In this document: piece by piece, positions 42,592 to 55,334 of the stretch
Position numbering within the stretch: the first letter of the stretch is position 1
Layout: every line of letters begins with the position of its first letter
Source of the DNA: Kudoa neothunni
Taxonomy: Eukaryota > Cnidaria
NCBI GenBank assembly: GCA_964304625.1
Contig: OZ199838.1
Span: 11,284,001-11,348,000 of the forward strand
Direction: 5' to 3'
Length of the DNA: 64,000 bases
Notes under the pieces: model-generated
The model's input: only the letters and a program-made list of their open reading frames with translations
Database searches by the model: none
Told to the model about the DNA's origin: nothing
Program-made: the position numbers and the translations under genes

Positions 42592-42904
42592 ATTAATTCA
42601 TTATTTTATCGTTTTCAATGTTTGATTTTTTTGGCGAGATTTATAATATTAATGTTTAATTTGTAATAAGCAAAATAGTATATTTGCTTGAATTAAATGT
42701 AGAATTACTTTAAAATTTAAGATTTTCGATATAATTTTAAATGAATATAGATTTTAACCTTTTGAGCGTGATCTAGTTTAATGGCTCAGTTGAATTTTCT
42801 AAGAAAAATCATTAATTTTGTTCGACTTACAGATTAAATATTTATAAACAACTAGCTAAGTTGAAAATTAAATTTTGTTAAATTAACTCTCTAATGATCA
42901 TCAA
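42592..42904. other. 3' flank of spectraplakin-type gene
   Basis: AT-rich 3' untranslated/intergenic sequence. No separate feature seen. Confidence 0.45.
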
Positions 42905-43350
42905 AACGATTTGTTTTGTTTTGTTTACAAGGTTAAACCCCTGGCGCAACTTGTTAAGTTATGAAGTTCGGGTTGGTTAGGCCTTCTCCATTTATACTTT
43001 AGGCACCGCAGCGCCATATTAAGGCGACTTACGTTTAAGCGGTAGTGTGGGATTTTAACCCTTTAAACATCCTCGTTTCAGAGCAACCACCACCCCAACC
43101 ATACCCTGGACTAACCCAGAATCAATCTGTGAAAGTTGTCTGAATGCGGTCGTCGGCTCTACGCAAACCACCTACTGGGTTGTATTTCGTTCCTTTACGC
43201 CGGCGTTTAAGAGCGCCCGAATTCTACCCTTCCGCTAGGTTTCCCTCCCAGCTGCAAGCAAGGTCACGATAAATAATAGATCCTTGCGATTATTACAGCC
43301 TTCCTACTTGATCTCGACCTAACACCACTATGCCATATTGTCCAGGCTTT
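42905..43350. repeat. Anonymous GC-richer island
   Basis: About 450 bp with clearly higher GC than its surroundings, beginning near TTAAACCCCTGGCGCAAC and ending near CACCACTATGCCATATTG. All six frames have stops and no protein family is recognisable. It directly abuts, and may have truncated, the left end of the piggyBac copy that follows. It could be a SINE-like or other short element, or a structured RNA gene. Confidence 0.45.
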
Positions 43351-43351
43351 T

Positions 43352-44519
43352 TCTCAAAAACGATGAACGTGTAATGGACTTTGGGGTAAATTTTACCCCA
43401 CATTTTTTTTTGAATTATAACACTTTAAAAAATCTAATAATCAATATCGTAGAATAATTTTTAATTCCAATGAATAAAATACTGGCAAATGCATATTAAA
43501 TTTTGGTGTAATCCACGTGATAATCGGCTTCGTTTACGATCCGTCTTATGTGGATAGGATACACATCGATGTTTCATTAAACAAGTAATTGCTTAATATA
43601 GTGGAATTAAACGTGTTCCAACAGTTTAAATATTAAAACAAAACACATGAAGAATTCTTGAAAGTTATGAGAAGTTGAAACTGTTTTTAAATGCGTCAAA
43701 TGGACGATAAAATTTATAACAAATTTCACACCATTTAGATTTTTTATCATTTTTCCTCTCATTGTATTCACATATTACTCGCTTTACATTAAGGAGAGGT
43801 TCCTGTTGGTATGCATAAATATTACTGAAACCTGGTTTTATTATTTTGTTTGTGGAATTTGATGTCAACAGTGTTTTGTATAATTGTTCAGCGATTTCTT
43901 TAAAGGAATCACACCTTTTGATTTTTTGGGAACATAAGATACCAACATATACTTTTCAGGGAAAACAGAAATGCTGCCACAAAGGGCTCTGTTTGGTGAT
44001 GATTGGAGACATGGTGGTATCTCTTTAGTTTTTCGCCTAATTTCTCTAAGATCAATTTTTTCCAACAATTTATCAACAAAAAACATTGGAGAGAAGACGT
44101 TTTCATCGACAACGTGATATTCATTCTCCGATAAACCAAATTCATCAATTAAATCATTAGAATCACACGTCCTCACATAATTTGTGCATGCGATTTAATT
44201 AATTGATCTAACATTTCCTTACTTTCTACAAAAACTACTCATAGGAAATTCATTATATTTAAATTCTAAATTTTTTACATTTTTAAATATTTTTAATAAA
44301 AAAAAGCATGGGGTAAATTTTACCCCAAAGACCATTACAAGATAAAATTAAAATTGAAACTTACACAATAATTTATCACAAAAACTTTTTTTATCGAACC
44401 AAAGAACAAATTTTATTAGAAGAATAACTGGAATCTATTAGATATTGGTTTACTGTATAAAAAGATATAACATTAATAAAATCGTTTTAGGATAAAGTTT
44501 ACCCCAGACCATTGAAGGA
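43352..44519 (-). mobile_element. Broken piggyBac-type transposon (copy A1)
   Basis: The right end is at TTAA 44520-44523. The terminal motif AATGG(T/A)CTTTGGGGTAAA is repeated inverted at the left (about 43374) and right (44306-44336), with a further variant at 44492-44516. On the minus strand, 44176-43865 encodes a piggyBac transposase stretch (EIPPCLQ, RALCGSISVFPEKYMLVSY, VPKKSK) and 43868-43665 a C-terminal piece with a cysteine cluster (KWCEICYKF). The two frames do not join and the N-terminal half is absent, so this is a deletion derivative. The left 200 bp match 57150-57375. Confidence 0.75.
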
Positions 44520-44523
44520 TTAA

Positions 44524-44937
44524 TTTTTGTATTCCTTTGGCATTAAGGGTGAATTATTAAAATGTATAATTCAACATGCAGATATTTTAATTTGAAATAA
44601 AGCGTTATGATAAATATTGAAATAGCTCTGAAGATTTACCGTAATAAAATCAACGATTATATTTTTATTTGATATAATGTGCGATGATTTTTTACTTTTG
44701 AACCGCTGATTAGCGATTACGCAACCTCCCAAAAAGCAAGATAAAAATTCGGTCGAAATCGGAAACGACGACATTTTAAATTTTAATTCTTGAACGTATT
44801 TTAGTTTCTTCAATAATTCTCCTTTTTATAATTCATTTTTAGGTATTTAAAATTTGGGCCTATACTGGTTAGACCCGAAGCATTGGGTAACAAGGGTCGA
44901 TTTTTATTGTGACCGAACACGTGACAATAAAACAGAG
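44524..44937. other. Intergenic between piggyBac copy and membrane-protein gene
   Basis: No recognisable feature; presumably includes the upstream region of the small gene that follows. Confidence 0.45.
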
Positions 44938-45529
44938 ATGCCTATTTCTGACAATAAGATTTTGGCTGCATCGTCAGTCTTTGGCGCTTTTTTATTTGCA
45001 GAGGGCGTATATCGATACCGGAATCCATTCAAAGGAGGTATAGAATTTTAAGTGGTCTTTCAGCGGTTTTTTTTAAATTTTGTGAAAATTAGTGAAAGCC
45101 GTGAATTTGATTTTGGGACCTGCGATGATTTTGGGGTCGCTTCATAGTAAATACTCGTTAGGTTATGGTTCTTTCACTGCCATCAGTTAAATATGTTGTG
45201 TGAAGATGATTTGACTCGGAATTATTTTTTAGCTGCTAGTTTGATGGTAGTACAACGCAACGGTGAAAATTATAGATGGACAAGAAGAATCCGGCCATAT
45301 GGCTTATTTTCTACTATCGGGTATGATTGATATCTTCAACTGTTTGGTAGGTATAGAAACGGTTAGGTTTGTATTTGCTTCTGTCTATTGTTGCAATTGG
45401 TATCTGAGGAGCCATGACCGACAGTCTGCCGAGGTGAGATACATGAAAGCAAAGAGGACTCGATTAGAAGTGAAGAGACGAAAAGATCGAGCTAATAGAC
45501 CCGTAAAACTTTCCACTGCAGAAGAATAA
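44938..45529 (+). CDS. Small three-pass membrane protein, function unknown
   Basis: Four exons: 44938-45037, 45093-45146, 45233-45320, 45367-45529; 405 bases, 134 aa plus stop. All junctions are GT-AG with introns of 55, 86 and 46 bp. The product starts MPISDNKILAASSVFG. Three hydrophobic segments are predicted by eye: ILAASSVFGAFLFAEGVYRY, AVNLILGPAMILGSLHTASL and YGLFSTIGGFVFASVYCCNW. The tail is highly basic and helical (MKAKRTRLEVKRRKDRAN). This pattern suits a small organelle or ER membrane protein with a cytosolic basic tail. I do not recognise the family. The ATG chosen leaves only a few residues before the first hydrophobic segment; a frame continues upstream to about 44854, so an earlier start is possible. 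Confidence 0.6.
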
Positions 45530-48169
45530 CGGATTGTTTTATTTTCTAATCGATTTTGTTGTCATTATATTTTTATATTTAAAGATTCTGTATTTTTCGC
45601 GGCTAAAATAATTATTTTTTCTTTGTATCAGATGTGTAGATTTATTGGATTGGCATTATCGATAATTAGAGCATTTAATTTTTGATTTAAATCGATTTTA
45701 CCGGGGTGGTTCAATGTTTATTTCTGTGGATTTTTTCGGAAAAGGCGCCTTAATAAAAATGGCGTAGAACAAGATGTGATTTGGGGAATTATAATGAGGA
45801 TTGAGTTAATTTAGAGATTATTCAAAATAAATTTGTTTCAAATACTGCAAGTTAAAATTACCTACAAAACAAAGTCATGTGCAGAAACATATTGCATTAT
45901 TGAAACATCGTTCAATGATAGAATCGTTAAAGCATGTCTCTACTGGTCCCCTTTTTTTATTTATATATAGATCATAAAAGTAAAAAAATAAAGATTTATC
46001 TCGTTTCAGCTGTAATGTATGATGGATTACCATTTAAAATAATAGATAGTTACACAAGACCTAGAAGTTATTCCTTAAAATATTGTCCTACAGCATGATC
46101 ATTTTTATAATGCTAAAACTATTGTTGATAAGCACTTACCTACGTTGTTTGAAAAAAAAGATTTTAGCATCGTCAACTCTGCTAACAATTTTAACGGATT
46201 TTTAAACTTACCGTTCTCTTCAATCGCTGTAAAAATTTTTCGGAGATTACACATATTCTTGCAGGGAGAGAATATCTCCTCCGAAAGAAAAAATCTCTAT
46301 GGTACTATAATTACACTAAATATAATTTTATTATATTATATGAAATGTTAATTTGTGTTTTTGCGTCATAAAGATGTGTACGCAGATCTGTGTATAATAT
46401 CTTTTATGCGTAAAAGCGTCGAAAAACTCGACGTTTATTTATAGACGTAAGTTTAAATTTTGAGCCGTCGATTCTTACCAAAATAAAAGTCGAAACTTGC
46501 ATGCCCTATCGATAATGTTCCTTTGCTTACTCTGGGATTACGCGTTTAACTTTACATATCTTTTTCCTTCTAATTCTATATATTGTAAAATCGTTTCGTC
46601 TCATAAGACTTGCGAGATGAAAACACACAATAATTTTATTTAAAAAATTCGTTTAAAATTTTTAAATAAATTACTCATAGGCTTTTAACATTTTCGAATA
46701 ATATAGAATAGGAAATCTCGCATTATTTTCCTAAATCTGACTATCGTATATTAAGCACTATCCAATAAGTAGCACTTTGTAGATTTTCAAGAAAAATTAA
46801 AAAATTAATTATCTCTGAAACTCATAAAATAACTAAATTTATGTGACATATTTAACGATGATTTGGAGAAAAATTTAGAACAAGAATAGCGTTCATTTGA
46901 AGTGTGGTGTTAACTGAGAAATCTATCAAAGCTAATAAAACATCTTTAGGATGTTTTTTCGCCTGAGCTTGAGTGATGTTTCTCAATGTTATCCGTGAAA
47001 ATATTCGAACATTTAATAGAAAATATTAGTGGGGCGTAGCAACAGTTAGGTATAGTGGATGTGTGAGTCACATGTCACATATAAACCATTATCATTTCTA
47101 TTTTACGTCTCTTGTTTTTAGGCGATTTTCCATACTGAAGAATAATTATTAGGAAGAATATTACGTAGAGTAAAGTAATTTCTGAAATTTTGCCTTATCG
47201 AAGCTCGAATGCTATCGTAATATTTTTAGCGTCAGTTAGTTTTTAGTTTGTTACCGGTATTTCCTTTATTTACATTTGATACTTTGATACGTTATTATAG
47301 CGATTAGTTTTCTAAATTCATAGTTTAGTTTCAGCTGACAAACCACACAATATTTTAGGAAATAAATATTAAAAATTTTCATGTGAGTAAAAAAGATTTT
47401 ATCAATATATGCTTTATAATAACACCAAATACATTTAATAAAAAATAAATTAAGTTATAAATGCACACAATTTTTAAGTTTTATCAAAAGCCACATAAAT
47501 TTTCATTGAAATAATATAAATTCTTTCTCATAATTGACCCAATATAATCAATAAGATCTGATAATGCAAACCTATATGAGACATAAACGATAAATTTAAC
47601 CTAAAAAATAGACAAAAATCCTTTCTTGTATATTGAGACTTATTTGTTAAAAAAAGGCATAATAAATTTATCAAACAATATTACATTAATCAAACAATAA
47701 ATTAATAACATTATCAAGAACAAATTTTCAACAAAAATATAAATAAAAATGTATAACTATTATTTTATTTAGAAAAATTATACTATTGATTAAATTGATA
47801 AAAATGCAAAATATCGAAATATTTTCGATAACATAATCTATATTTTTGGTAGAGTGGGACGCTTGGGTTTTCTTCCAAAAAAAGCGGAAGTATGGGGAAA
47901 AAAGGATTGAATACATTACTATAGCCATTTGTTGACAAAACTTTTAAAAAATTAAATATTATGTAAGGTCTTTTATTACGGGACGCATAGAGAAACAACT
48001 GTAATGTTGCAGTGCGCGCTTTTTTTGATCCCCAATATGTGTAATTTCATAATATTTAATGTGCAGTCCTATTGTTCTCAACTTTGTTACTTTATTGCGA
48101 ACAGATAATTAAGACCACAAGGCATCAATCTGAGCTGAATTAAAATAATTAATGATTAGACAATCATAG
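45530..48169. other. Intergenic, no gene seen
   Basis: About 2.6 kb of AT-rich DNA. Short frames (for example 46145-46351) show no domain and are probably chance. Confidence 0.5.
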
Positions 48170-51100
48170 TTAGATTAAATAGGCTGTCAGTTCGTCTTGG
48201 TTGGAAACCTCAACAACAGTGTCAGTTTTTCCTGGCAGCAAGAGAAGTAAATCGGCTCCACATATACTAAGAAGCCGACTGCTTTGTTGTTTATCACATA
48301 GTGGGACGGCCAAGTTGGTTTCAGGATCGTAAATACATCGGTAGCATTCTGGTCTGGAATCAGTCAAAATTATTGGTACACTACTCTTTACAAAATAATT
48401 AGAAATGAATACACTGTAGATATAGTAATACTTTTATTTTAATTGGAATAGAAGTTTGGTGATTACACATTATGTGTAATGCATCTTTTACCAGCATATG
48501 AAACATAACTGAGCAAGACACAGGATTTCCTACAAGAGAAAACCCATAAAAAAATTAAACAACAAATTAAGACAATACCTGGAAGAGAGAAGAATAAAAC
48601 TTTATCGTTACACTTATTTAAAAATGTAGTAAACGATGTAGGTTTGCTATAAGAAAGTATCAACCAACAGATCAAATAAAATGCGCTACCCAGGTTTTAA
48701 ATTAATCCTACCAAAATGAATATCAGCGTTGAATTCGTTAACCAAAACTTTTTTAATATAATCCTATCATGGATTTCATCTAGTTGTTTCTGAAGAGTGG
48801 ATAAATTACTTTATCTCCCATAGAAGCACTTCCAGATGAAATAATTACATCACATTGTTCAGAGAGAATACTGATTTTGTTGGAAATCTTAGTGTAACTT
48901 GAAAAAGGAAATCACAATCATAACATAACTAGCAAATACTCATCTTTAACAACACCACCATCGATCACATTAGTAAAGCCAAGTTGACGAAGTTTGTTTA
49001 TCAAAAACAGACGATTGGAATCCAGTACAAATGAATCGTCAGATGTGGTATCACAGTTAATGGGATCAACAATCTATAGATTAAATTCAAATTAAAGAAA
49101 AAAACATGGTCCTAAATTCTCAAATTCGGAATATTTTACATCTCAGCATCATTCCAACTAGAATTTATTATACTAGATTTTCTCCGAGAAAATAAAAAAC
49201 CTGAGATATCATTAAAAAATGGGCATTTGTGCATTTCGTGGAAAATTAGGAAAAATAAAAAACGTCTCAAAAATATTTCAAGTGACTGCTTAGATTAAAA
49301 AATATTTTATATATTAATTTTGATATTGATTACAACTATTGATTACGAAAATCTTAGCTACTTGCTTGGTTTAAGAAGGAATTGAGTTGACTAGTAAATC
49401 TCCGTTAAAAAAATAAATACCAAGTTTCAACTATTTATAGAGTAACCACAGTCATTAATAATAATAATTAAAACGTGAGGCGATATTAATTACAGAGTTA
49501 ATTCCACCTAATAAAATAATGGCGATAAATTAAAAATAATAGAACATGAACCATTTTAAATAATGTGTTTATTATCAACGATTAGGAGATATTGTAATTT
49601 AAACATTGGGTAAGCAAGTGTTAATGACCGTAGTCAACTTTTCAACCACAACTCATAAATCGTTCTCATATTTGTTTAGAGTCACAACAATTTTATCTGA
49701 TGTGGGAAAATATTTAAACAATATTGAATCACGAATATAATTACAAGTAGTTCCTTTAGTATAAAAATTATCCAGAAATACATTATGTTTACTATTCAAA
49801 TCGCAAAAATTAGATTTAAAAAGTCATTAGAATTCAAAGTAAAACTTTTTAATTCACAAATTTTTAAATCAGTTCGTACATAATCAAATTTTTTAATTTT
49901 ATTCATTAAAAAATATTAATACAACTTTTTTTAAATTGGTTATTTTCATGGTAAATAATATTTAAGTGTCACTAGTTTGGATTATACTAAATTATTTCTG
50001 GTCTCTAAGAACGGAGCGGCGAGTCAGAAATATTTAAATTAGTAGATTCTAGAAAAATTTAGATTGTGTATGGCTTGTAAGTAAGAGTTGTTGAGATCAA
50101 AAATTTTCATTACGCAAGCGTACATTTCGTTTATGATTAAAATTCACCGCGCCAATACCCTCCGCCATATTTCAAAATGATGGCCACTTGCAGTTAAACT
50201 CTCTCTTAAACATTGGCATTGACTAGTAATTTAAATAGCATCATTTTATATAGAGAAGTTGTTTGTGTACATGTGTTTGCTGGAATAAATTCATTAACTG
50301 TTATTTCAAGTCAAGGGAAATTAGTCCGAATAAAAAAAGTAATTTTCATAAGCCTTTATCTCCTGTCTTTCCGCAAATACAAGGCAGGTCTTATATTTTC
50401 CCCGATATAATAAGGATAAGGGGCGTTAGGTCTAAATTTGTAATGGACAAAACTTCCTATGCATTATTTGGCTCATATAACAAAATTAAAAAGGATTTTT
50501 TTAATACTGGAAATAATATTTTAATTTAAAGAAATACGACGTGAAACATACAATTAGATGAATATTCTAATCTTTTCTTTAAAAACATAATTAAAATGGA
50601 AACAAACCCCCAAAATATACATATTTAATGAATATTTCACTTGAAAAATTTTTATTATTATTAACTACCCAATAAAATGAACTTGTTAAAATTATTTTGT
50701 TATATAATTCAGATTATCCATATTTTGAGTATTTAAATAGGTTCTATACTAAATGCTATCTCAAGAATACAATTAGGTCTTATTTGGGGGAACACGGTCA
50801 CAATGCATATTTATATATTTATAATTATTTCCATAAAATAATTTTAATTCTATTTGGCAACGTTTGTAAAAGGAGCTTAATATTAACAAATTCCTAATTT
50901 GATCCGTTCTTGCTCTATTCATTTAAATTATATTTTATGAAATATCAAAGCAGAATATTCCCCATTCAATTTTGTAAATATAAATCTAATATAACCAAAC
51001 TGAACATTTGGAGATTCCGCTGAGAAATAAGATTGTGGTGCTTTTTGAAATAAATACTTCATCGCCGGTGGAGATTACACCAATAATTGGGAGTTGGTAA

Positions 51101-52715
51101 CATTCAACTCTCGATATACGAGCTGAAGCAAGTAAGGCCAAATGTTCCGGCGTAAGTTTAGTGGATTTTTTAATCAAGAGTTGGTTCTTTTCAATATCAC
51201 TTCCCTTGAATCTAGAGGAGGCTCGAAGATAAATTGGCTGATGTTACTCATAGGGAACCTTATTTCTTCATTAGGTGAAACGGATTTTATGATTTCGATG
51301 CACGTTTCAGACCCTGAAGAATTGGTTTCATGTGATAACGTGTTTTCAATCTAAAAAAAGCATCTCAGTTCAAAAAATAATCAGACAAAACACACCGGAA
51401 CAATGGAGTTGGTTTGTGGCGGTGGAAAGTGACCGGTACTTATTTTATAGCAGTTGTGAGGTTGAAAATCATAGGATCGTAGCTCTGATTGGTCGATCAC
51501 TGATAAAATAGCATTTTCAGCGATAGGTGCTAAATTGATTGAGTTAGATTGGATCTTAGTGTTATTTCATGATTACCTTTAACCGCATATCCATCTTTGA
51601 GGGAACAATTTGCAGGTGGTACATCAAAAGTACAAAAAATATCATCCACAACGATGCAATTTAACGCAGCTACCACCAAATAAATCAAAATGATAAACTT
51701 TCTTAAACTCACATGATATCGGAATGGAAACAACACGTTGCATACTAATAGCTTCTTTTTCAATGGAGAGTTTAGCACTTTCCAACGATACCATAGTGTA
51801 GGGAGAAATTCGTAGGTTTGACTCATCATTTTGCTTTGGTTCACCCACGAAATCATGCACCAGTTGGTGGTGTACTTTATTAATTTCTTGTAAATTATTC
51901 GAAATAAGATCTAATTAATTTTTAAGTGAATCGCGTTAACACTTAAAAAATCTCTTATTCACCTATCGAATGCACCAAACAATCGCGAACACATTGGAAG
52001 CATTCCTTAATTGTACAACTATCACACTGAGAACACCTACTGAAATGTGTACTTTAACAGCTTTAACATTTCCAGGGAAATTAATGATTAGAGTGTTTTT
52101 TCTAATTGCACAAACAGCTCTCGATAACGAAGCGTGTTTGGAATATTTCAACGAATCAATCATCATAAGAGTGGAAATGCCAGGTACTAATTTTTCGGCT
52201 ATTTGACTTGTAGCCTAAGGTCAGAATAATTCATGCACGGAGTTATTCAACTGATTTGTCAAAAATTGATAACTATATGGGGTACCTCGGGAGTAACATC
52301 AGTCGGAGAGATACCTGTGCCGCCTGTTGTCAATATCAACCCAACATTTTTTTCGTCACACAAATAAACCAGCAACTGCTACACGTATAAAATTTTATTC
52401 GATCAATAGTGGCACATCTATCGATCAACATATACTTTGATCTGATCTATGTCGTCCGGTAGCAAATGTAATTGAGATTCGACATTAAAATTCAAACTAT
52501 TAACATTATCAATTAGAGTATAGCAAAGAAATGGTGGCTGACTTTTCAAAATAATCAACCGCTAATTTTAATAACAAAGGTCCGGAATTATCAACTGTTT
52601 CTTTGCGGAAGCATCGATCACTTACTACAAAATTAAAATAAAATAATAGCGGTTATTATGGTGACAGTAATGTACTGGTGACAACGTCAAACGTGATGGT
52701 TCTTTTATCGGTCAT
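48170..52715 (-). CDS. GPHN: Gephyrin / molybdenum cofactor biosynthesis protein (MogA-MoeA fusion)
   Basis: Two-domain enzyme for the last steps of molybdenum cofactor synthesis (adenylation of molybdopterin, then metal insertion); in animals also a receptor scaffold. Start codon 52715-52713, exon 52715-52676 (MTDKRTITFDVV). The MogA-like domain continues with SDRCFRKETVDNSGP, then LILTTGGTGISPTDVTPE (near 52290-52380) and NTLIINFPG (about 52065). The MoeA-like domain includes CSLKDGYAVK (near 51590), IIGVISTGDEVF (51060), IISSGSASMGDK (48810-48880; usual form SGGVSxG), KCNDKVLFFSLPG (48580-48625), and the domain IV exon 48367-48170 with SSRLLSICGADLLLLLPGKT. Most introns are tiny, but the one between about 49090 and 50985 is 1.9 kb and holds a repeat. 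Exact boundaries of several middle exons were not resolved. It faces a divergent gene 272 bp away. Confidence 0.85.
49930..50145. repeat. Dispersed repeat with palindromic core, copy 1
   Basis: Lies in the large gephyrin intron. It matches, in inverted orientation, 55335-55570 over roughly 200 bp: shared blocks include CACTAGTTT, AATTATTTC, GAGTTG(T/C)TGAGAT and ACGCAAGCGTACAT. The core around GGAGCGGCGAGTCAGAAAT is flanked by AT palindromes. Similarity seems to continue past 50145 (CGCGCCAATACCC) into the region that carries a B-box-like motif in the other copy. Confidence 0.65.
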
Positions 52716-52987
52716 TTGGCGCAGAACAAAGCAACCATCAACGATAACCTACGGATAACGTACGATTGGAACAATCGCGCGCAACATTTAGTTCATAACT
52801 CATTGAGGTGGGTCGCTTCAACCAAAAAAAAAATTAATTTATAAAGATTAAAACACTTACATATTCGGTAATTACAACACCGTAGAATATTCCAATTAGA
52901 TTAATGATATTTTTTGATCGTTCAATTTAATACTTGAGATTTGGATTCGAGGTTTATGTGATTGTTCGCATTAACACTCGTGTAGAT
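52716..52987. promoter_or_regulatory. Putative bidirectional promoter region
   Basis: The start codons of gephyrin (minus) and the TOX-like gene (plus) are 272 bp apart, so both transcription starts must lie close together here. No TATA box or other element was confidently identified; the call rests on geometry alone. Confidence 0.4.
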
Positions 52988-54642
52988 ATGAATTCGAGAG
53001 ATGAACACATAAATTCTAATTTTCGTCCCTCGCCCGCACCAGACTCAAAATCGCCTTCGAGTGTTTTAAATTCGAATCAGTTGTTTGTTGGTGTTGGTGC
53101 CCAAGGTATTTATGGCGTTGGTTTTTTCACCTTGGAATAATTTTCAGGTGCACCTATTGGTAGCAACAACAGCAGCTCTACAACCAACTCTCAAATTCCA
53201 CATCAAACGATAAATATTCCACAGCCATTCGTCTCTATGCCACCGACTGCTCCTTTATCGTTGCCAAAAAATACGGACAACTCCACCTGTATCAATGTGC
53301 CTGGATATGGTGTATTGAGAGGAAAAATACATCGGAATCCATCGAACGGAAGTGTATTTTTTATGGCGGTTGCTAATGATGGGTCTCCATTGACATTCGC
53401 CATCCAGCTGAATGATAAAAAAACACTAACTTTTATCAATATAAACAAGTTGGGTCCTTTTGCTAATAATATGGTGACAATGCCAACCGCCTTTGTTCCC
53501 ACTACCAACACAACCGTTCCACCTACAACTGTGCCCTCAAATTTTATGATTGTACACATTTACATGTCAGTTCTGTGAATGAACGACTAATAATTCCATT
53601 TGTAGAATAATATGAATCAACGATTACCAAAACTTGAAGCAGTGACTGGCGGTGTTCATCCTCCCCCTCCTCCTCTTCCTCCAAATACTAATTACTTGCT
53701 GTCGTCAGGTAGTAGCAACACTGTTGCAACTAATACCGATTCAACCCATAAAATGAAACAACAACCAACAACTTTCTGTTATGATTCTTTGTCTCAGCTT
53801 CATAATTTTATAAATAATGGATCACTCGATTTGAATAAAAAGCAACTGACCAATGAAATTTTTTATCAACTGCGTCAACCGTCAAATCCACCCACTCTTA
53901 ATTTTACTAATCAAATGGATTGCAACGTAAGTGGATAAATGTAATTCGCAAGTTTGATAATTATAAGGTAATCAATATGAATCAAAATCAACCACCAACT
54001 TTTACATCTCCGCAAACAAATATCCCCTCCAATTCATTGATGTCTCAAAAGCTAAATGCACCTTCGAATTCGGACCCTAATGAGAAACAGATTCAGACTG
54101 CTCCCTCATCCAAAGTCGTTCAGAATAAATCTAACAAGGAACACTCTGGCATTAACGATAATAAGTCGATTCATTCGATCATATTTTCTTTCAATCTAAT
54201 CCATGTTGTAGAGATTTTACATCCCATCCTGGATGGGTTCAATTTTTTCTGAGTTTTAAAAAGCTTAAAGGAAAAAAAATAAAAGTGAATATTAAAAATG
54301 ATAGATATCATTTTTTGTAATTTTAATTTAGGGTGGTGAATCAAACATCTTAAAAGCAGCGAAAAGAAAATGGAAAAATTTCAGTGAATCCGAAAGGAGT
54401 GTAACCAAAATTTTCATTTTTGTTTTTCGTGTTAATTTTGTTGGATGTAGTTCTTTGTAAAGAATGTAGGGAAAACTCACAAAATAGAACAACATAATGG
54501 TTGCGCCAAACCTGGATGCCCTGAAAATGCGTGCCCCACCCCTGACCGTGGACCTTTCTATTGCAGTGACTCATGTATGATCGAACACAGTGTTAATGTG
54601 TTTACTGATTGGGTTTCGAACAATACTTTATCAAAGGTATAA
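52988..54642 (+). CDS. TOX4-like nuclear protein (HMG-like segment, cysteine finger)
   Basis: Six exons: 52988-53105, 53148-53551, 53606-53926, 53968-54207, 54332-54400, 54451-54642; 1,344 bases, 447 aa. The long N-terminal part is low-complexity, rich in Ser, Asn, Pro, Thr, with a polyproline tract (HPPPPPLPP). A short exon reads ILKAAKRKWKNFSESERS, like the third-helix part of an HMG box (KWKNLSExER). The last exon encodes a Cys-rich finger, NGCAKPGCPENAC then FYCSDSCMIEHSVNVF, followed by TDWVSNN, closely resembling the C-terminal finger of TOX4-type proteins (CxxSGC...YCSNECVVKHCRDVFxAWVASR). The frame ends at TAA 54640-54642 shortly after the finger, as in that family. The HMG box is not complete in my model, so the family call is tentative and an exon may be missing around 54208-54331. 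A chromatin or transcription role is inferred. Confidence 0.5.
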
Positions 54643-55334
54643 TGTTTCTTAGCAACGATATTAATCTCTGTTTGTATCTTTTATTTCGCCTCTATTTGCG
54701 CGTGTTGTATTCTTAATTCTTCTTTAACTTTATTTCTTTTATAAAAATGGTTTTTGATTTCTGCAATTTTTATTAAAGCTATAATTAATTATGAATACTT
54801 TTTGTTTTTTCTATTTGACACTAATTAATTATTGTTCGTTTACATAAGTTAAGTTAAGTTATAACTTCAACAGTTGGTGAAACTTTCTAGTTTGTTAGAC
54901 TGGAGTTTCTGTAGATTAGACAGCATTCGTGGATGCTTTAGGTGCCATAACGAGTCATATATATCATCATTCAATAAACTCTCGATGTCGCGTAGCTCGT
55001 TATATTTTAGCACATTTTTCGATAACTTTATTTTTATAAAGGTAGAAATAATAATAGGTGAAATTATAAACCCTTTTTGGGTTAAATTTTGTATAATATG
55101 TAAAAAGTGGGAAAAAGAGGAAAAATTGATATTTACACTATTGCGTATCTTTAATTGTTGATATTAATTCACTTAATCCTCAAAATGTTTTACAGTAAAA
55201 CCCGAAAATGGCGCGTTCTCAGAGAAAAATTGAAGATTAAATCAAAACAAACACAAATTATACTGCAATGAATAGTCGCAGGTAGAATTTGAACCTTCGA
55301 GCCATAGTTTGAAAGCAGAAGCTATTGACACGAT
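54643..55334. other. Downstream region, possible extra exon not supported
   Basis: A 95-codon frame at 54874-55161 lacks a recognisable domain and is rich in Phe/Ile, as expected by chance. At 55270-55330 (minus) a B-box-like GGTTCAAATTC adjoins the repeat that follows. No gene is called. Confidence 0.4.

Noticed and set aside
43000-43350. rRNA or 5S gene in the GC-rich island
   Set aside because: No conserved rRNA or 5S box recognised; left as anonymous.
44854-45529. TMEM45/DUF716 family assignment for the small membrane protein
   Set aside because: The resemblance (AYFLLSGMIDI) lies in a frame removed by the best splice model; the spliced protein does not match.
50213-50897. Plus-strand frames in the large gephyrin intron
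   Set aside because: No recognisable protein family and composition typical of chance frames.
54874-55161. Additional exon of the TOX-like gene
   Set aside because: The frame already stops just after the finger, as in the family, and this segment has no domain.
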